This document shows, piece by piece, positions 46,363 to 56,037 of a stretch of DNA of 64,000 bases. Each line of letters opens with the position of its first letter. Positions within the stretch are counted from its first letter, which is position 1. The position numbers and the translations under genes are program-made. This DNA comes from Bog-473 sp963745175 (lineage in GTDB: Bacteria; Actinomycetota; Acidimicrobiia; Acidimicrobiales; RAAP-2), in contig CAVUWK010000013.1 in the NCBI GenBank assembly GCA_963745175.1, positions 1 to 64,000 of the forward strand. The letters run 5' to 3'. Below the pieces are notes generated by a model, which was given only the letters and a program-made list of their open reading frames with translations, did no database searches and was not told the origin of the DNA.

Positions 46363-47979
46363 TGTTGATCCGACGTACATTTGCAAAGGCTGCTCCCCGA
46401 GCGCGATCTGGCAAAGGGTGTGGCACTCGGACTCGTTGGTGGGATCGTCGATCCGAGGCAGGCGACACCCTGGTGGAGCTTCTGATCGCGCTGACGGTGA
46501 TCGGCCTGACCGCGACCGCCCTCCTTGCCGGCTTCACGACCTCTATCTCTGCATCGGCCCAACACCGGAACCTGGCCAGCATCGACACCGTGCTCAAGTC
46601 CTTCGTTGAGACAACGACCTATCAGTTGGGCATACAGCAGTCACCTTTGCTGTTCACGGCCTGTGCGACGCCGAGCACTCCAACCTATTCATCCCTGACG
46701 CTTTCGCAGAATGGCTACACAGCAGATATTCCCCCAACTAGTACAGTGGAGTACTGGAATAGCGGTACCAGCATGTGGTCTCCGGCATGCAATCCAAACC
46801 AGTTTCCATCCCAATCGGAGCTTCTCACGGCCCAGGTGACCGGCAATGGGGCAAGCGAGAGCCTCCGTTCGCGGTCTCCGATCCGGTCTATTCGTCACCA
46901 GTACCGGCCTTCACCAGTGCGAACTCGGTGAACGAGGTATTCGGAGTGCAGTTCAATTTCCCGGTGACGGCCACGGGCGGGCCGGCTCCCACCCTTGCGG
47001 CATCGGGTCTTCCAGCAAATGTGTCGTTCACCGACAACGGTGGCGGGAACGGCACCTTGGCCGGTACCATTGCGGTTGCCGCTGGAACTTACACGATCAT
47101 GTTCACGGCCTCCAACAGTGCCGGCGCAACTACTCAGTCATTCACTCTAGTGATCAGCTCGGTTCCCGTGTTCGTGGGTGGCTCCACCGGTAGCGCGACT
47201 GAGCCAGCCGGCTCTGGGTTCGCTATTGGGGTGACGGCCACCGGCACCCCGACTCCGTCCCTTTCGGCATCGGGCCTACCGACAGGCGTGATGTTCACTG
47301 ATAATGGAAGTGGGAGCGGTACGCTCAACGGCATCAGTACCGTGACGGCAGTACCTACAGCATCACGCTCACCGCAACCAACAGCGCTGGTTCGGCGATT
47401 CAGACGTTCACACTTGTCGTCGCGCACGTCTAGCCCGATGTTCAACAGTCCTGCCAGCGTCACTGAGCCTTATCACACGGCATTCATGTTCACGGTCCGG
47501 ACGACCGGCGCACCGACACCCACACTCATGTCGTCCACCTTGGTTCCCGGCGTCACTTTTACTGATAACGGGAACGGCACCGCCACGCTGGCGGGCACGA
47601 ATTCGGTGACCCCCTTCACCTACGATTTCACGTTTACTGCGACCAACAGCGCCGGAACCGCAACTCAGATGTTCGCGCTCACGGTAAGTAGTCTGTCGAT
47701 GCCGACGATCACTTCCCCGACAGTATCCAGCCCGGAAAACCCGGGTCACAATGGGACGGCGACGTTCACGCTGGTAGGCACAGGTTTCGTCAACGGCTTG
47801 ACGGTTACAGGGGGTGGGTCCACGACCGTGGAGTCATTCACGTACCTTTCTTCATCGCAGATTACCGTGACGGTCACAGGAAGCGGCGGCAGCGGAGCCA
47901 AGGGGTATTCACCGTAACCAACCCGGACGGCGGCACAGCAGGAGGCCCCTCCACAAACGGAAGCTTCACGAATGGCTAG
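46362..47979 (+). CDS. Prepilin-like protein with Ig-like repeats, cassette B gene 2, frameshifted
   Basis: ATG shares a base with the previous TAA (TAATG). EAGDTLVELLIALTVIGLT has the same +1 Asp as cassette A gene 2, followed by SISASAQHRNLASIDTVLKS. The ectodomain holds about three putative-Ig (He_PIG-like) repeats with APTLAASGLPANVSFTDNGG-type turns and FTASNSAGATTQSF-type ends. A final IPT-like segment (ATFTLVGTGFVNGLTVTGGG) ends at TAG 47977-47979. Indels lie near 46850, 47345, 47430 and 47905. Same architecture idea as the paralogue, but different Ig families. Confidence 0.78.
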
Positions 47980-48620
47980 CCATGAAGTTGTTCCTTCAGC
48001 AGACGGTCTTGGGCTGATCTGCTCGGTCCTCACGAGGCTCGGCAGCCGCAACTCGAATGGGTATTGTGCAGCGCCAGTCACACGTTGGCGTCCACGAATG
48101 AGGGCTGCTCACACGCAGATCGAGCACGCTGAGCGCGGTGCATCACTCGTCCTAGCCCTCGTGTTCCTGGTCGCAGCAGGCGGGATCATCGTCGCCTTGC
48201 TCGGGTGGGGCGCCACTAACCTCAAGAAACGTCGCGCAGTTCCAGCAGGGCCGCACCTTCGAGAATGCCGCCGACAGCGCCATGGAGGTGGCGATCCAGA
48301 ACGTTCGCTACAGCTCGAACTCTTGTCCAAGCACGTATTCGCCTATCCCCATCCCCAATCCCAATCCCGTCAACGATGTCACGATGGACATATGGTGTAG
48401 CACCGTAACCCAGCCGACCCTTGCTAAGACCCGCATTGTCACTCTCACAGCCTGTACGGACAGCACGCGGTTAGCCAACACGTGTTCGCAGGCGAAGCCG
48501 TATCTCACAGTGGTCGTGACGTTCGATGACTACTCCACGTCGGATCAGTTTGTGATAACTCCCACTTGTTCCACAACGTGTGGTACCACCATGACGATAG
48601 ACAGCTGGGTATTCGAATAG
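47972..48620 (+). CDS. PilX-like prepilin, cassette B gene 3, frameshifted
   Basis: ATG 47972 overlaps the previous stop; ATG 48097 gives the more usual PilX start, with ERGASLVLALVFLVAAGGI. An extra A near 48226 shifts the frame before AQFQQGRTFENAADSAMEVA. The rest reads IWCSTVTQPTLAKTRIVTL, KPYLTVVVTFDDYSTSDQF, then TTCGTTMTIDSWVF. The ending matches cassette A gene 3. Minor pilin. Confidence 0.75.
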
Positions 48621-48890
48621 ACAGATCCCGGCAATTCGTGTGAGAGGGCAAGGCATGACCTTCAAGAGTTGGGATCGTCCCACCAGGATTGGATTGAGTT
48701 GCCCGGAGACCGACACGCCCGAAGACGGATGGGTTCGGTGCGCTCGTTCTCTCCAACGGGCCGATTCTCAACTACCTAACAAGATTGTGCCGTTCCCATT
48801 CGCGGACACAGAATCACTTCGAATTGCCTTGCTTTCCTCTCATCCGCTTGGGTATTCTTAGGGTTCCGTCTACCTGTGCATTAGGCCGGT

Positions 48891-48909
48891 GGAGGGTATT
48901 TGGCGAAGT
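48891..48909 (+). promoter_or_regulatory. Shared motif upstream of pilA
   Basis: GGAGGGTATTTGGCGAAGT resembles GGAGAGGGCATTGGCGAAG at 33881-33899 before cassette A and CATTGGCGAAG at 54643 before the surface-protein cluster. It lies 45-65 bases before the pilA start. Possibly a common regulator site; untested. Confidence 0.35.
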
Positions 48910-48953
48910 TGATTCCTAAGGGGTCCCTTACATCATGAAAGGCGGCAATTGCC

Positions 48954-49420
48954 GTGATCAAGCAATACCGAATGAGCAGAAAGTGGGAAGAGGGAAGCCT
49001 ACTCGAGAAGGGGTTCACGCTTATCGAACTCCTCATCGTGATCGTCGTCCTGGGCATCTTCGCTGCGACGGTCGATCTTCGCTCTCGGTGGCGTAACGTG
49101 ACAGAGCGCGAAGGCAGCCTGCAATCTGACGCCAAGAGCGTCGAGGTTGCGATCGAGGCGTCTAGAACTCGTCCCTGACAACTCGACCAACACGTGGCCG
49201 ACGACAGTGCCAGGCCTAGTACGGAATCGTTGCGGGTAAGTGACCAATTCGTCCACGCCATGGTCCGAACACGATTACACTCGCGCTGCGTCCGTATCAG
49301 GACACGGCACTACGGTCGCCTTCTCGGGGCGACGGCCGGTCAGTGACTGTGTCGGGCCAACAGCCGGTGGCGGTGGACTACGACACGCAACCGACGAACC
49401 GCTGCGACAGCGTTAAGTAA
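48954..49420 (+). CDS. pilA: Major-pilin candidate PilA, frameshifted
   Basis: About 150 residues from GTG 48954. Class III site at G20: GFTLIELLIVIVVLGIFAAT, Glu +5. An extra G at 49074 precedes IFALGGVT; after a TGA and further indels the frames give QSAKAACN, SDAKSVEVAIEA, DNSTNTWPTTVPGLV, NSSTPWSEHDYT and DYDTQPTNRCDSVK to TAA 49418-49420. That is the standard actinobacterial pilin layout (helix, AxxC.SDAK, C-terminal Cys loop). Its size, position before pilT and own terminator make it the likely major subunit. Confidence 0.75.
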
Positions 49421-49460
49421 GTGGGTTGCCGGCAACGGCAACCGAAACGATGCATTTGAC

Positions 49461-49494
49461 CGAGGTGCCCGGCCCTTCGGGCCGGGCACTTCGG
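49461..49494 (+). terminator. Terminator after pilA
   Basis: GTGCCCGGCCC (49465-49475), loop TTC, GGGCCGGGCAC (49479-49489): perfect 11-bp stem, extended by CCGAG/TTCGG to 16 pairs. No U tract, as is common in high-GC actinobacteria. It would end the pilA transcript 40 bases after its stop and keep pilT expression separate. Confidence 0.75.
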
Positions 49495-49525
49495 CATTCA
49501 CCATCCGATCAAAGGACACGGACCG

Positions 49526-50688
49526 GTGAAGACAGTAAGTACCGAATCCATCTCACCGTGGCTGCAGATGCTCTGGGACCAGGGGGGCTCCGACCTCCTG
49601 CTCACAGGCGGCTCGGCACCACGACTGCGGGTCGACGGCAAGCTGCGCCCGATTGCAGGGTGCGGGCGAGATGTCCGGCCAGGAGGTCGACGAGATCGTT
49701 CGCAGCCTGCTGGACCCGCCTCAGGTCGAGATCTTCGAGGAGCACCTGGACGTCGACTTCTCGTTCTCGTGGCAGGACAAGGCGCGGCTCAGGGCGAGCG
49801 CGTTCACGCAGAAGGGCCAGACCGCGCTGGCCCTTCGCATGATCCCGACCCGGATTCCGAGCTTCGACGAGCTGGGTTTGCCGCCGATGGCGAACTGGCT
49901 GGCCACGCTGCCCCGCGGCCTCGTGCTGGTGACGGGCCCGACCGGTTCAGGGAAGTCGACGACCCTGGCCTCCATCATCGACCGCATCAACTGCACACGC
50001 TCGCTGCACATCCTCACCATCGAGGATCCGATCGAGTACATCCACAACCACAAGGTGTCGGCAGTGACCCAGCGGGAGATCGGGCTCGATAGCCCGTCGT
50101 TCGATCGGGCACTGCGTTCGGCACTGCGAGAGGACCCCGACGTGCTGCTCCTCGGCGAGATGCGTGACACCGAGTCGATCCAGACTGGCCTTGACCATGG
50201 CCGAGACCGGTCACCTCGTGTTCGCCACGCTGCACACGAACGACGCTGCGCAAGCCGTCGACCGGATCATCGACGTGTTCCCGGACTGGCGGCAGGACCA
50301 GATCAGGGTCCAGCTCTCAGCGTCGCTGGGCGCGATCATCGCCCAGCGGCTCCTTCCCAAGATCGGCGGTGGGCGGGTCGCTGCCTTCGAGGTACTGATC
50401 GCCAATCACCCGGTGCGGAACCTCATCCGTGAGGGGAAGTCCAACCAGCTCATGAACATCATGACCACGAACCAGGCTGAAGGCATGCAGACCCTTGAGG
50501 TGAACCTGGCCAGCCTGATCAGCGCGGACACGATCGACTACGAGGATGCGCTGGAAGTCTCGGTCCACCCCAAGGAACTTGACCGGCGCTACAGGAACAT
50601 GCAGCAGGCGGTACAGCTGGCCGCCCACAGCGCAGCCGGTCGTGCCGGCACGCACGCCGAGTCCGTCGGGCTGGCCAGCTCCGATTGA
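49526..50688 (+). CDS. pilT: Type IV pilus retraction ATPase PilT, two frameshifts
   Basis: About 386 residues from GTG 49526 with AAAGGA upstream. WDQGGSDLLLTGGSAPRLRV, Walker A GPTGSGKSTTLASIIDRINC, ILTIEDPIEYIHNHKVSAVT, REDPDVLLLGEMRDTESIQT, MAETGHLVFATLHTNDAAQA and AIIAQRLLPKIGGGRVAAFE are PilT motifs. Extra bases at about 49663 and 50190 shift frame. The TGA overlaps the next TTG start. Retracts pili; implies twitching, DNA uptake or surface sensing. Confidence 0.92.
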
Positions 50689-51405
50689 CCACGACCCTTC
50701 CCTCCCGGAGGGGACCGGACCTTCCCTACAGCCTCGTGGCCGGCGTCAAGCCCTGTGCCACCGGCTGGTTGGTCGCCGCTGCGAAGCTCCACGGGACCAC
50801 CTTCGCGCCGGAGGAGCCGCGCGTGATCGAGACCTTCGTCGACGTGCTCGATCAGCGGCCCGCTTTTGCGATCATTGCCGTGAATGCTCCGATCGGCTAC
50901 CTCGAGTCGTTCGTGCCGGGGGGCCGGGACATGTGATCGGGATGCGAGAGCGCTCCTCGGTCGGCGCGGAGCTGCGGTCCAGAGCGCTCCGATCCGGTCG
51001 CAGGTGGAGGAGGGAGCGATGGTTCTCCCGACGGTCTCAATGCGGTGACCCGGAAGCTCCTCCCGCGCTACCGCGAGGTGGCGGCTGAAATGGCCCCGTA
51101 TCGTCAGAGATCCGTCTACGAAGTCACCTCGGAGTTGAGCTTCTACCAACTGAACGAGGACACCCCCTGCGGTGGTCCAAGCGGACCGAGCGGGGGCAGG
51201 AGGAGCGCCGAAGCCTCCTGGCGAAGAAGATCCCCGGTGGCGAGCGCATCTTCGACGCCAAGCTTCCCCGTGTCCCGTACTCGCACATGCTCGATGTGGC
51301 CGCATTCATGTGGACGGCTCGGCGGATCTTCGCCAAGGCCGGAGTACGAGTCCCGGAAGATCCTCAGTGGGACGAGCCGGGCTCCGGATGGAGATCGTTC
51401 GGTGA
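50685..51405 (+). CDS. DUF429-domain protein, frameshifted
   Basis: TTG 50685 overlaps the PilT stop (TTGA). Pieces in successive frames: LVAGVKPCATGWLVAAAKLH, VLDQRPAFAIIAVNAPIGYL, CDREARALLGRRGAAVQSAP, NAVTRKLLPRYREVAAEMAP, VYEVTSELSFYQLNED, LLAKKIPGGERIF and VPYSHMLDVAAFMWTARRIF. This order matches DUF429, an RNase-H-like predicted nuclease family. About three indels. Coupling to pilT is notable, but no pilus role is known. Confidence 0.72.
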
Positions 51406-51599
51406 CGCCTCAACTTGATGGACCACGATTCGGATCGGCTTGAAGGTCGACGCCTGTCCAAGGCAATCGGCTCACCTAGCGTGGCCTCCGGACCGAGGGC
51501 GCGGTAAGCCGACACGGTTCGATATCGGAAGGCGATGACATCCTCCAAGTTCCTGTGCGAGGAGCAACTGCGTCGGCGGAGTCGATTCTCGTTGAGTCA

Positions 51600-52889
51600 A
51601 CCCCTACCCGGTGCTGTACTGCGTGCTGGCTGGCTGCATTGCGACCGCTCTCTTCTTCGGCATGGTTGGCTTGCTCGGCGGACCGACGGAGAATGATGCA
51701 ACGGAGTCGGTCGTACTCCACCTGGGCCATTGCTCATGGCAATCTGGCCTGTGCGTACCCGCCGGTGAACTCGTCAGGCGAGCACTTCTCTTCCGGACCT
51801 ACCAGCCCGGCCCTCACGTTCCCCCTCTCTGGCCCCTGCATCTCTGGCGGCCTCGCCTCATTGACGAGGATCGGCCACGAGTTGCCCGTTCCCGTCGCAG
51901 CATGCTCTCGGCGCCAACTGCGACAACCGCATACATCGCGATGTATCAATGGGCGGGCCGGAAGCCTTTCTCTGGTGCCCACCGCTCGGTTTGGGATATG
52001 TGAGCTGGTTCGTCTTGCTTGCAGGGATCATCGCGTTGCTGCGGGCAACGGGCCGTGGCCGCAGCGGATGGGAAGCGGTCGGGGTCATCCTCGTGGCATT
52101 GTTCCCGATTGTCTGGGAGCCCGCTGATCCAGTAGTACCATCCCCAGGACTGCTTGCCATGGGGCTGGCGCTTGGCGGCATCGCATGCGTTGAGCGAAGG
52201 GAGTGGGTGTGGGCTGGCGTGCTCTTGGGTCTGGCCGTCACGCTCCCAACAGTTTGCCCTGCTGGTTCTGGCCCCTCTGATTGTGGTGGCTCCGGCGAAT
52301 GGCAGATGGAGATTGATCATTTCATCGGCAAGCACGTGGATGGTTGTCGCACTTCCGCTACTCGTCGTCACCTCGGGGAAAGCGTGGAAGGCGGTGCTGT
52401 TGGGAACGGGGGACTTTGCTGTCGTTCGGCGGCACCGTTCTCTGGGAGTTGAGGTTGCACGGGCCGGCTCTCGTTTTCATGTTCGCGCGTGTTGCCGATC
52501 GTTGTTGTCAATGGCGATGGCGTGGTGGGTTCTCGGCCGCCTTGGGTCTCGGGTGCTCGAGCCTGTTCCGCTCATCTCCCTGCTCGCGACCTCCCTCAGC
52601 CTGAGACTCGTATTCGAGCAGGGCCTCTTCGGTTACAAGTTCATGGCTCTCGCCGTGATGCTCATCATTCTCGATGTCGTGGTGGCCGGAATTCGGGGAC
52701 AACTGGTCGCTTGGCTCGGCCTGGTGACCCTGGCATTCAGCCCGATTCCCTGCTGGACTCGCATTCAACGCGCAGGTCATGGGGGTACTCACGTGGCTAT
52801 CGCGCTGCCAGTGACGTGTCATAGCGATCGCTCTCTTGCTGATCTTTTGGGACGGCATCCACGGTCGCATCCGGTTGGTATCTCGTTAG
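51600..52889 (+). pseudogene. GT87-like integral membrane glycosyltransferase, heavily frameshifted
   Basis: Reads in fragments: VLYCVLAGCIATALFFGMVG, STWAIAHGNLACAYPPVNSS, GLGYVSWFVLLAGIIALLRA, EWVWAGVLLGLAVT, SQQFALLVLAPLIVVAPANG, FEQGLFGYKFMALAVMLIIL and a last piece IAIALLLIFWDGIHGRIRLV to TAG 52887-52889. The W-A-I-A-H-G-x-x-A-C-A-Y-P-P loop is typical of DUF2029/GT87 mannosyltransferases. At least six indels. Either a decayed gene or an error-rich stretch; a sugar transferase beside pilT could modify pilins. Confidence 0.65.
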
Positions 52890-53107
52890 ATGGTTCGTCA
52901 TTGGCGTTTGCCGCGTTCGGCCGCTGGCCACCTTGGGCAACGGGCACACTCCGCGCGCCGCTTCCTACGTGGTTTTGGCAGCTGATTCTGCTGTCGCACC
53001 GGTATTGCGTTGGCGATTGGCCCACTCGTTGACGTCAGTTACGCCGCGCGGATCGGAGCGCCATCGCCCGTCAACGCAGGAACGCCTTCCACTCTGAGTC
53101 ATTCACC

Positions 53108-53893
53108 TCAGAACTGGTACTGCGAGAACGGCCTGAGCAACTCGGGTCCGGCGAAAATTGCGAGCGCCGTGCCCATCGCCAGGAACACGCCGTACGGAAT
53201 CTGCTGTTGCCGCTCAACCTTCTTCGCAATGATCAGCGCAATCCCAATCACGGCGCCGATCAAGTTCGCCGCGAAGAACCCGAGGATCACGTAGCGAACA
53301 CCCAGCCAGCCCAGGCTCAATCCGAGCACGGGTGCCAGCCGTACGTCGCCGAACCCCAGGATGCGCGGGCTCGCGAAGTTCATGGCGAAGAAGACCATGA
53401 ACCACCCGGCGGCGCACACGGCCCCCACCCAGAGGTCATGCCATTGTCCGGTGGCGGCTGATGCCATCAGCAACAGCCCCGCGACCAGCACGAGCAACGG
53501 CCAGACGATCGCCTTCGGCAGCAGGAGCTTCTCCACGTCGATCCAGGACAGGGCCAACAGCCCGGCGAACAAGACGAGATACGCCGGGAGCTCCCACGCG
53601 TACCCAAAGCGCGCCGCGGTCCCCGCGAACAGCGCCGCCGTGGCTAGCTCCACCGCCGGGTACTGCCACGAGATCGGCGCCTGGCAGTGCCGGCAGCGGC
53701 CTCGCAGGAGGACCCATGAGATCACCGGGATGTTGTCTCGGGATGCGATCGGCGTCTGGCAAGAAGGGCAAGCCGAGGGCGGCGACACCACCGACTCGTG
53801 CCGGGGCACCCGGTAGATCACCACATTGAGGAACGATCCGATCGCCAGGCCGAAGAGGGCGCAGAGCCCGATGAGGAGGCCGAGGGGATGCAT
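53108..53893 (-). CDS. pilD: Prepilin peptidase PilD
   Basis: 261 residues, intact. N-terminal methylase-like domain with two zinc CxxC pairs (Cys42, 45, 67, 70: ACPSCQ ... RCRHCQ), and the catalytic aspartates Asp119 (LSWIDVEK) and Asp183 (FGDVRL) in the GxGD-like membrane core. About eight membrane segments. It cleaves after the Gly of all the prepilins in this locus and may methylate the new N-terminus. Encoded opposite to the rest of the locus, about 1 kb from the next operon. Confidence 0.95.
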   Translation of the reverse strand: MHPLGLLIGLCALFGLAIGSFLNVVIYRVPRHESVVSPPSACPSCQTPIASRDNIPVISWVLLRGRCRHCQAPISWQYPAVELATAALFAGTAARFGYAWELPAYLVLFAGLLALSWIDVEKLLLPKAIVWPLLVLVAGLLLMASAATGQWHDLWVGAVCAAGWFMVFFAMNFASPRILGFGDVRLAPVLGLSLGWLGVRYVILGFFAANLIGAVIGIALIIAKKVERQQQIPYGVFLAMGTALAIFAGPELLRPFSQYQF

Positions 53894-54898
53894 GTTCTAG
53901 TCCGCCCACCCCAGAAGCATGGTGGCGAACCCTATCCGGCCTGTCTCTGATTTTGTGGCACCGCTGATCCCCGGCGCCCCGGAAGGCCTGCCCTCGGCTG
54001 CTCGTCTGGGCCACTGCCTGGCCGGCCACCGCCATGAGGTCGATCGTTCGTCACTGGGTGGCCTTGCACGGCCCCTCACCTCCCATCCCGCCGCCGCCCG
54101 CTCTCCACGCCCCGAAGATCCTCCACAGCGGTCGTGATTCTCCGGGGCGAGAGTGACGGGGGAGTGGGCACCGTTTCCATCGTCATCCCGAGAGCTCGTT
54201 CCCTTGTATCGGGACGGACAGACCACGCGACGTCTGCTCCTTCGCCGCGTATGCCGAGGTCCTCGAGGGACTCGGCAGTTTGCCTTCTCGTCCCGTTCAT
54301 TCTCCCCCGGAGGAATGCGTTCCGGACCTCTGCGCGTGATCGCAGGATCCGACGGTGGAATGGCAACCCCGTTGGCCCGACGTCAGCCATGTCTGGCTAC
54401 AAGTTGCACTAGCGGTGAAGTCTTCGCTTCCCGCGTTACGGGATTGCGGGAGTTGACGTCGTGAGGCGTCACGCGCCGGTCACGATGCACAAGAGATGGA
54501 CAACTCGGGTTGTACATTTCGCGCCACTGCCTGAGCGGTACCCGTTCAGCGAGTAGCTCCAGTACCGAGCTGTCCGTGAATGGTGACCAATGGCTCTGTT
54601 CCCGAGACGAAAAAGGCGGTTAGCTTACCGACGGCGATCACTCATTGGCGAAGTGATCGATTGGCGACAGGCGGTTTCACGAAGTGGTTCATTGGCGAAC
54701 GCATTCTGCCCCCGCGGGCACTCCTCGGCCCGGTCGGCGTGACGACCGGTGTGCAGCGTCGCGTTCGTTGCGCTGCGACGAGCCAATCCCTACCGTTGAT
54801 CGAAGCGGATCCTTTCGACCAGCCCGGGTCGCAGCGCGTTACGCACACGTGCGCCCTGATTCTCTGAACGTCTCGGTTCATTCATTGGAGACCGCGGC
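53894..54898. other. 1-kb intergenic region with repeated ATTGGCGA motifs
   Basis: No gene supported on either strand; open frames are short and without family signs. Three copies of a TTGGCGA motif cluster at 54643-54653 (CATTGGCGAAG), 54660-54668 (ATTGGCGAC) and 54690-54700 (CATTGGCGAAC), about 200-260 bases before the surface-protein cluster. The rest may be decayed sequence; I see no tRNA or IS signature. Confidence 0.5.
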
Positions 54899-55378
54899 GT
54901 GATGACGTCGACGACCTTCCGGTCCGAGCCGGTCGATACGCAGGAGCTGCCTTGGACGATGGGTGCGTCCTTCACGAGCCTGATCATCGCGCTCGCAGTC
55001 GCCGCGCTGACCCTGAGCACCATTGGGGCTGCGCTGCATCTCGTGGATCCACGATTCACCTTCAGTCTCGTCCGCGCCGCGCATCAGTCGTGGGCGTGGA
55101 TCTCGATCTTGATCCTGTCCGTCTTCTGGCTGGGAACGGGTGTATTTCACGTCATCCGTTCCGCTATGGGCCAACGGCAGGAGAGAGAACCGGCAACCCC
55201 TGCCGGTGGGGTGAAGAACCGGGCGGGCATCGCTCTGTTCGGAGCGAAATCAGGGCCGGGAATCATCCCGCCGGCCGTGCGTCACCCGGGCATTGGCGTA
55301 ACTACTGACCGGATGGCGCAAATCCCATGCAGCAATAACAACCCCCAGCAACAAGAACCCAAAGGAGAAACACACTAA
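54899..55378 (+). CDS. Membrane protein opening the surface-protein cluster
   Basis: 159 residues from GTG 54899 or ATG 54902. Two membrane segments (ASFTSLIIALAVAALTLSTI and SWAWISILILSVFWLGTGVF) and a polar C-terminal tail with NNNPQQQEPKGETH. It is not a SipW peptidase: I see no Ser/Lys or Ser/His dyad motif. Its stop shares the last base with the next ATG, so it is coupled to the camelysin-like gene. Function unknown. Confidence 0.7.
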   Translation: MMTSTTFRSEPVDTQELPWTMGASFTSLIIALAVAALTLSTIGAALHLVDPRFTFSLVRAAHQSWAWISILILSVFWLGTGVFHVIRSAMGQRQEREPATPAGGVKNRAGIALFGAKSGPGIIPPAVRHPGIGVTTDRMAQIPCSNNNPQQQEPKGETH

Positions 55379-55870
55379 TGAAGCGATTCATGAACAAGAA
55401 GGTGGCCACCATTGGCCTCGCCGCAGGGCTTGCCCTCGGTGCGGCTGGTGCGGCCTTCGCATACTTCACTCGAACGGTTCAGGTACTGGAAACGCTCGAT
55501 GGCGCCAGCACCCCCGTAGCCTCGGCACGTCAGCGTCTCGAACCTCACGCCAGGTTCTGGTCCCCAGCCGATTTCGTACTCGTTTGCGAACCCGGCGGGG
55601 AACGGTGCCCAGACGTTCGGACTGTCTCGGCGTGACAACAGCATCACTGCCCGAGCACGTGCGTATCGGGAACTGCGGCTACCGACGCCAACCTCTCGGT
55701 CTGACTACGTCGTCGGGCGCGATCGGCCACGTTGACGATGGTGCGACATACAACTCGACGTCGAACGTCAACACGCGAGCCGACCATCACGATGGCGCGA
55801 CAACGGCGACCAGGACAGCTGCCAGAACGCGTCGTCAACGTCAGCCGTCACGGCCGCCCAGGGCTCGTAG
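55378..55870 (+). CDS. Camelysin/TasA-like secreted protein, frameshifted
   Basis: AAAGGAGAAACACACTA precedes ATG 55378. Leader VATIGLAAGLALGAAGAAFAYF is the TasA/CalY type (cleavage after AFA). The mature part is spread over frames: SNGSGTGNA, HVSVSNLTPGSGPQPISYSF, ANPAGNGAQTFGLS, and NGDQDSCQNASS with VTAAQGS to TAG 55868-55870. TasA-like proteins form surface fibres or protease-like filaments. A perfect terminator follows. Several indels. Confidence 0.6.
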
Positions 55871-55914
55871 TCCGACTGGGATAGCAGTACCTAGCAGCTG
55901 ACACTCGGTCGGAA

Positions 55915-55947
55915 GGCCGGGCCACGGATCCTCTCCGTGGCCCGGCC
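55915..55947 (+). terminator. Terminator between the two halves of the surface cluster
   Basis: GGCCGGGCCACGGA (55915-55928), loop TCCTC, TCCGTGGCCCGGCC (55934-55947): perfect 14-bp stem, no U tract. It would end the 54899-55870 transcript and separate it from the gene at 56038. Confidence 0.8.
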
Positions 55948-56037
55948 AACCACCGGGTGAGGCCAGCGAGGGATTCCAGGGGCGGTACCTGAGGTCCCTC
56001 GGTGGGCTTGCCCATCAAAGTGAGAATTGAGGATCAG

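Noticed and set aside
54134..54412. Open frames on both strands in the 1-kb gap before the surface cluster
   Set aside because: Short, Arg/Ser-rich, no ribosome-binding site or -10/start pair and no recognisable domain.
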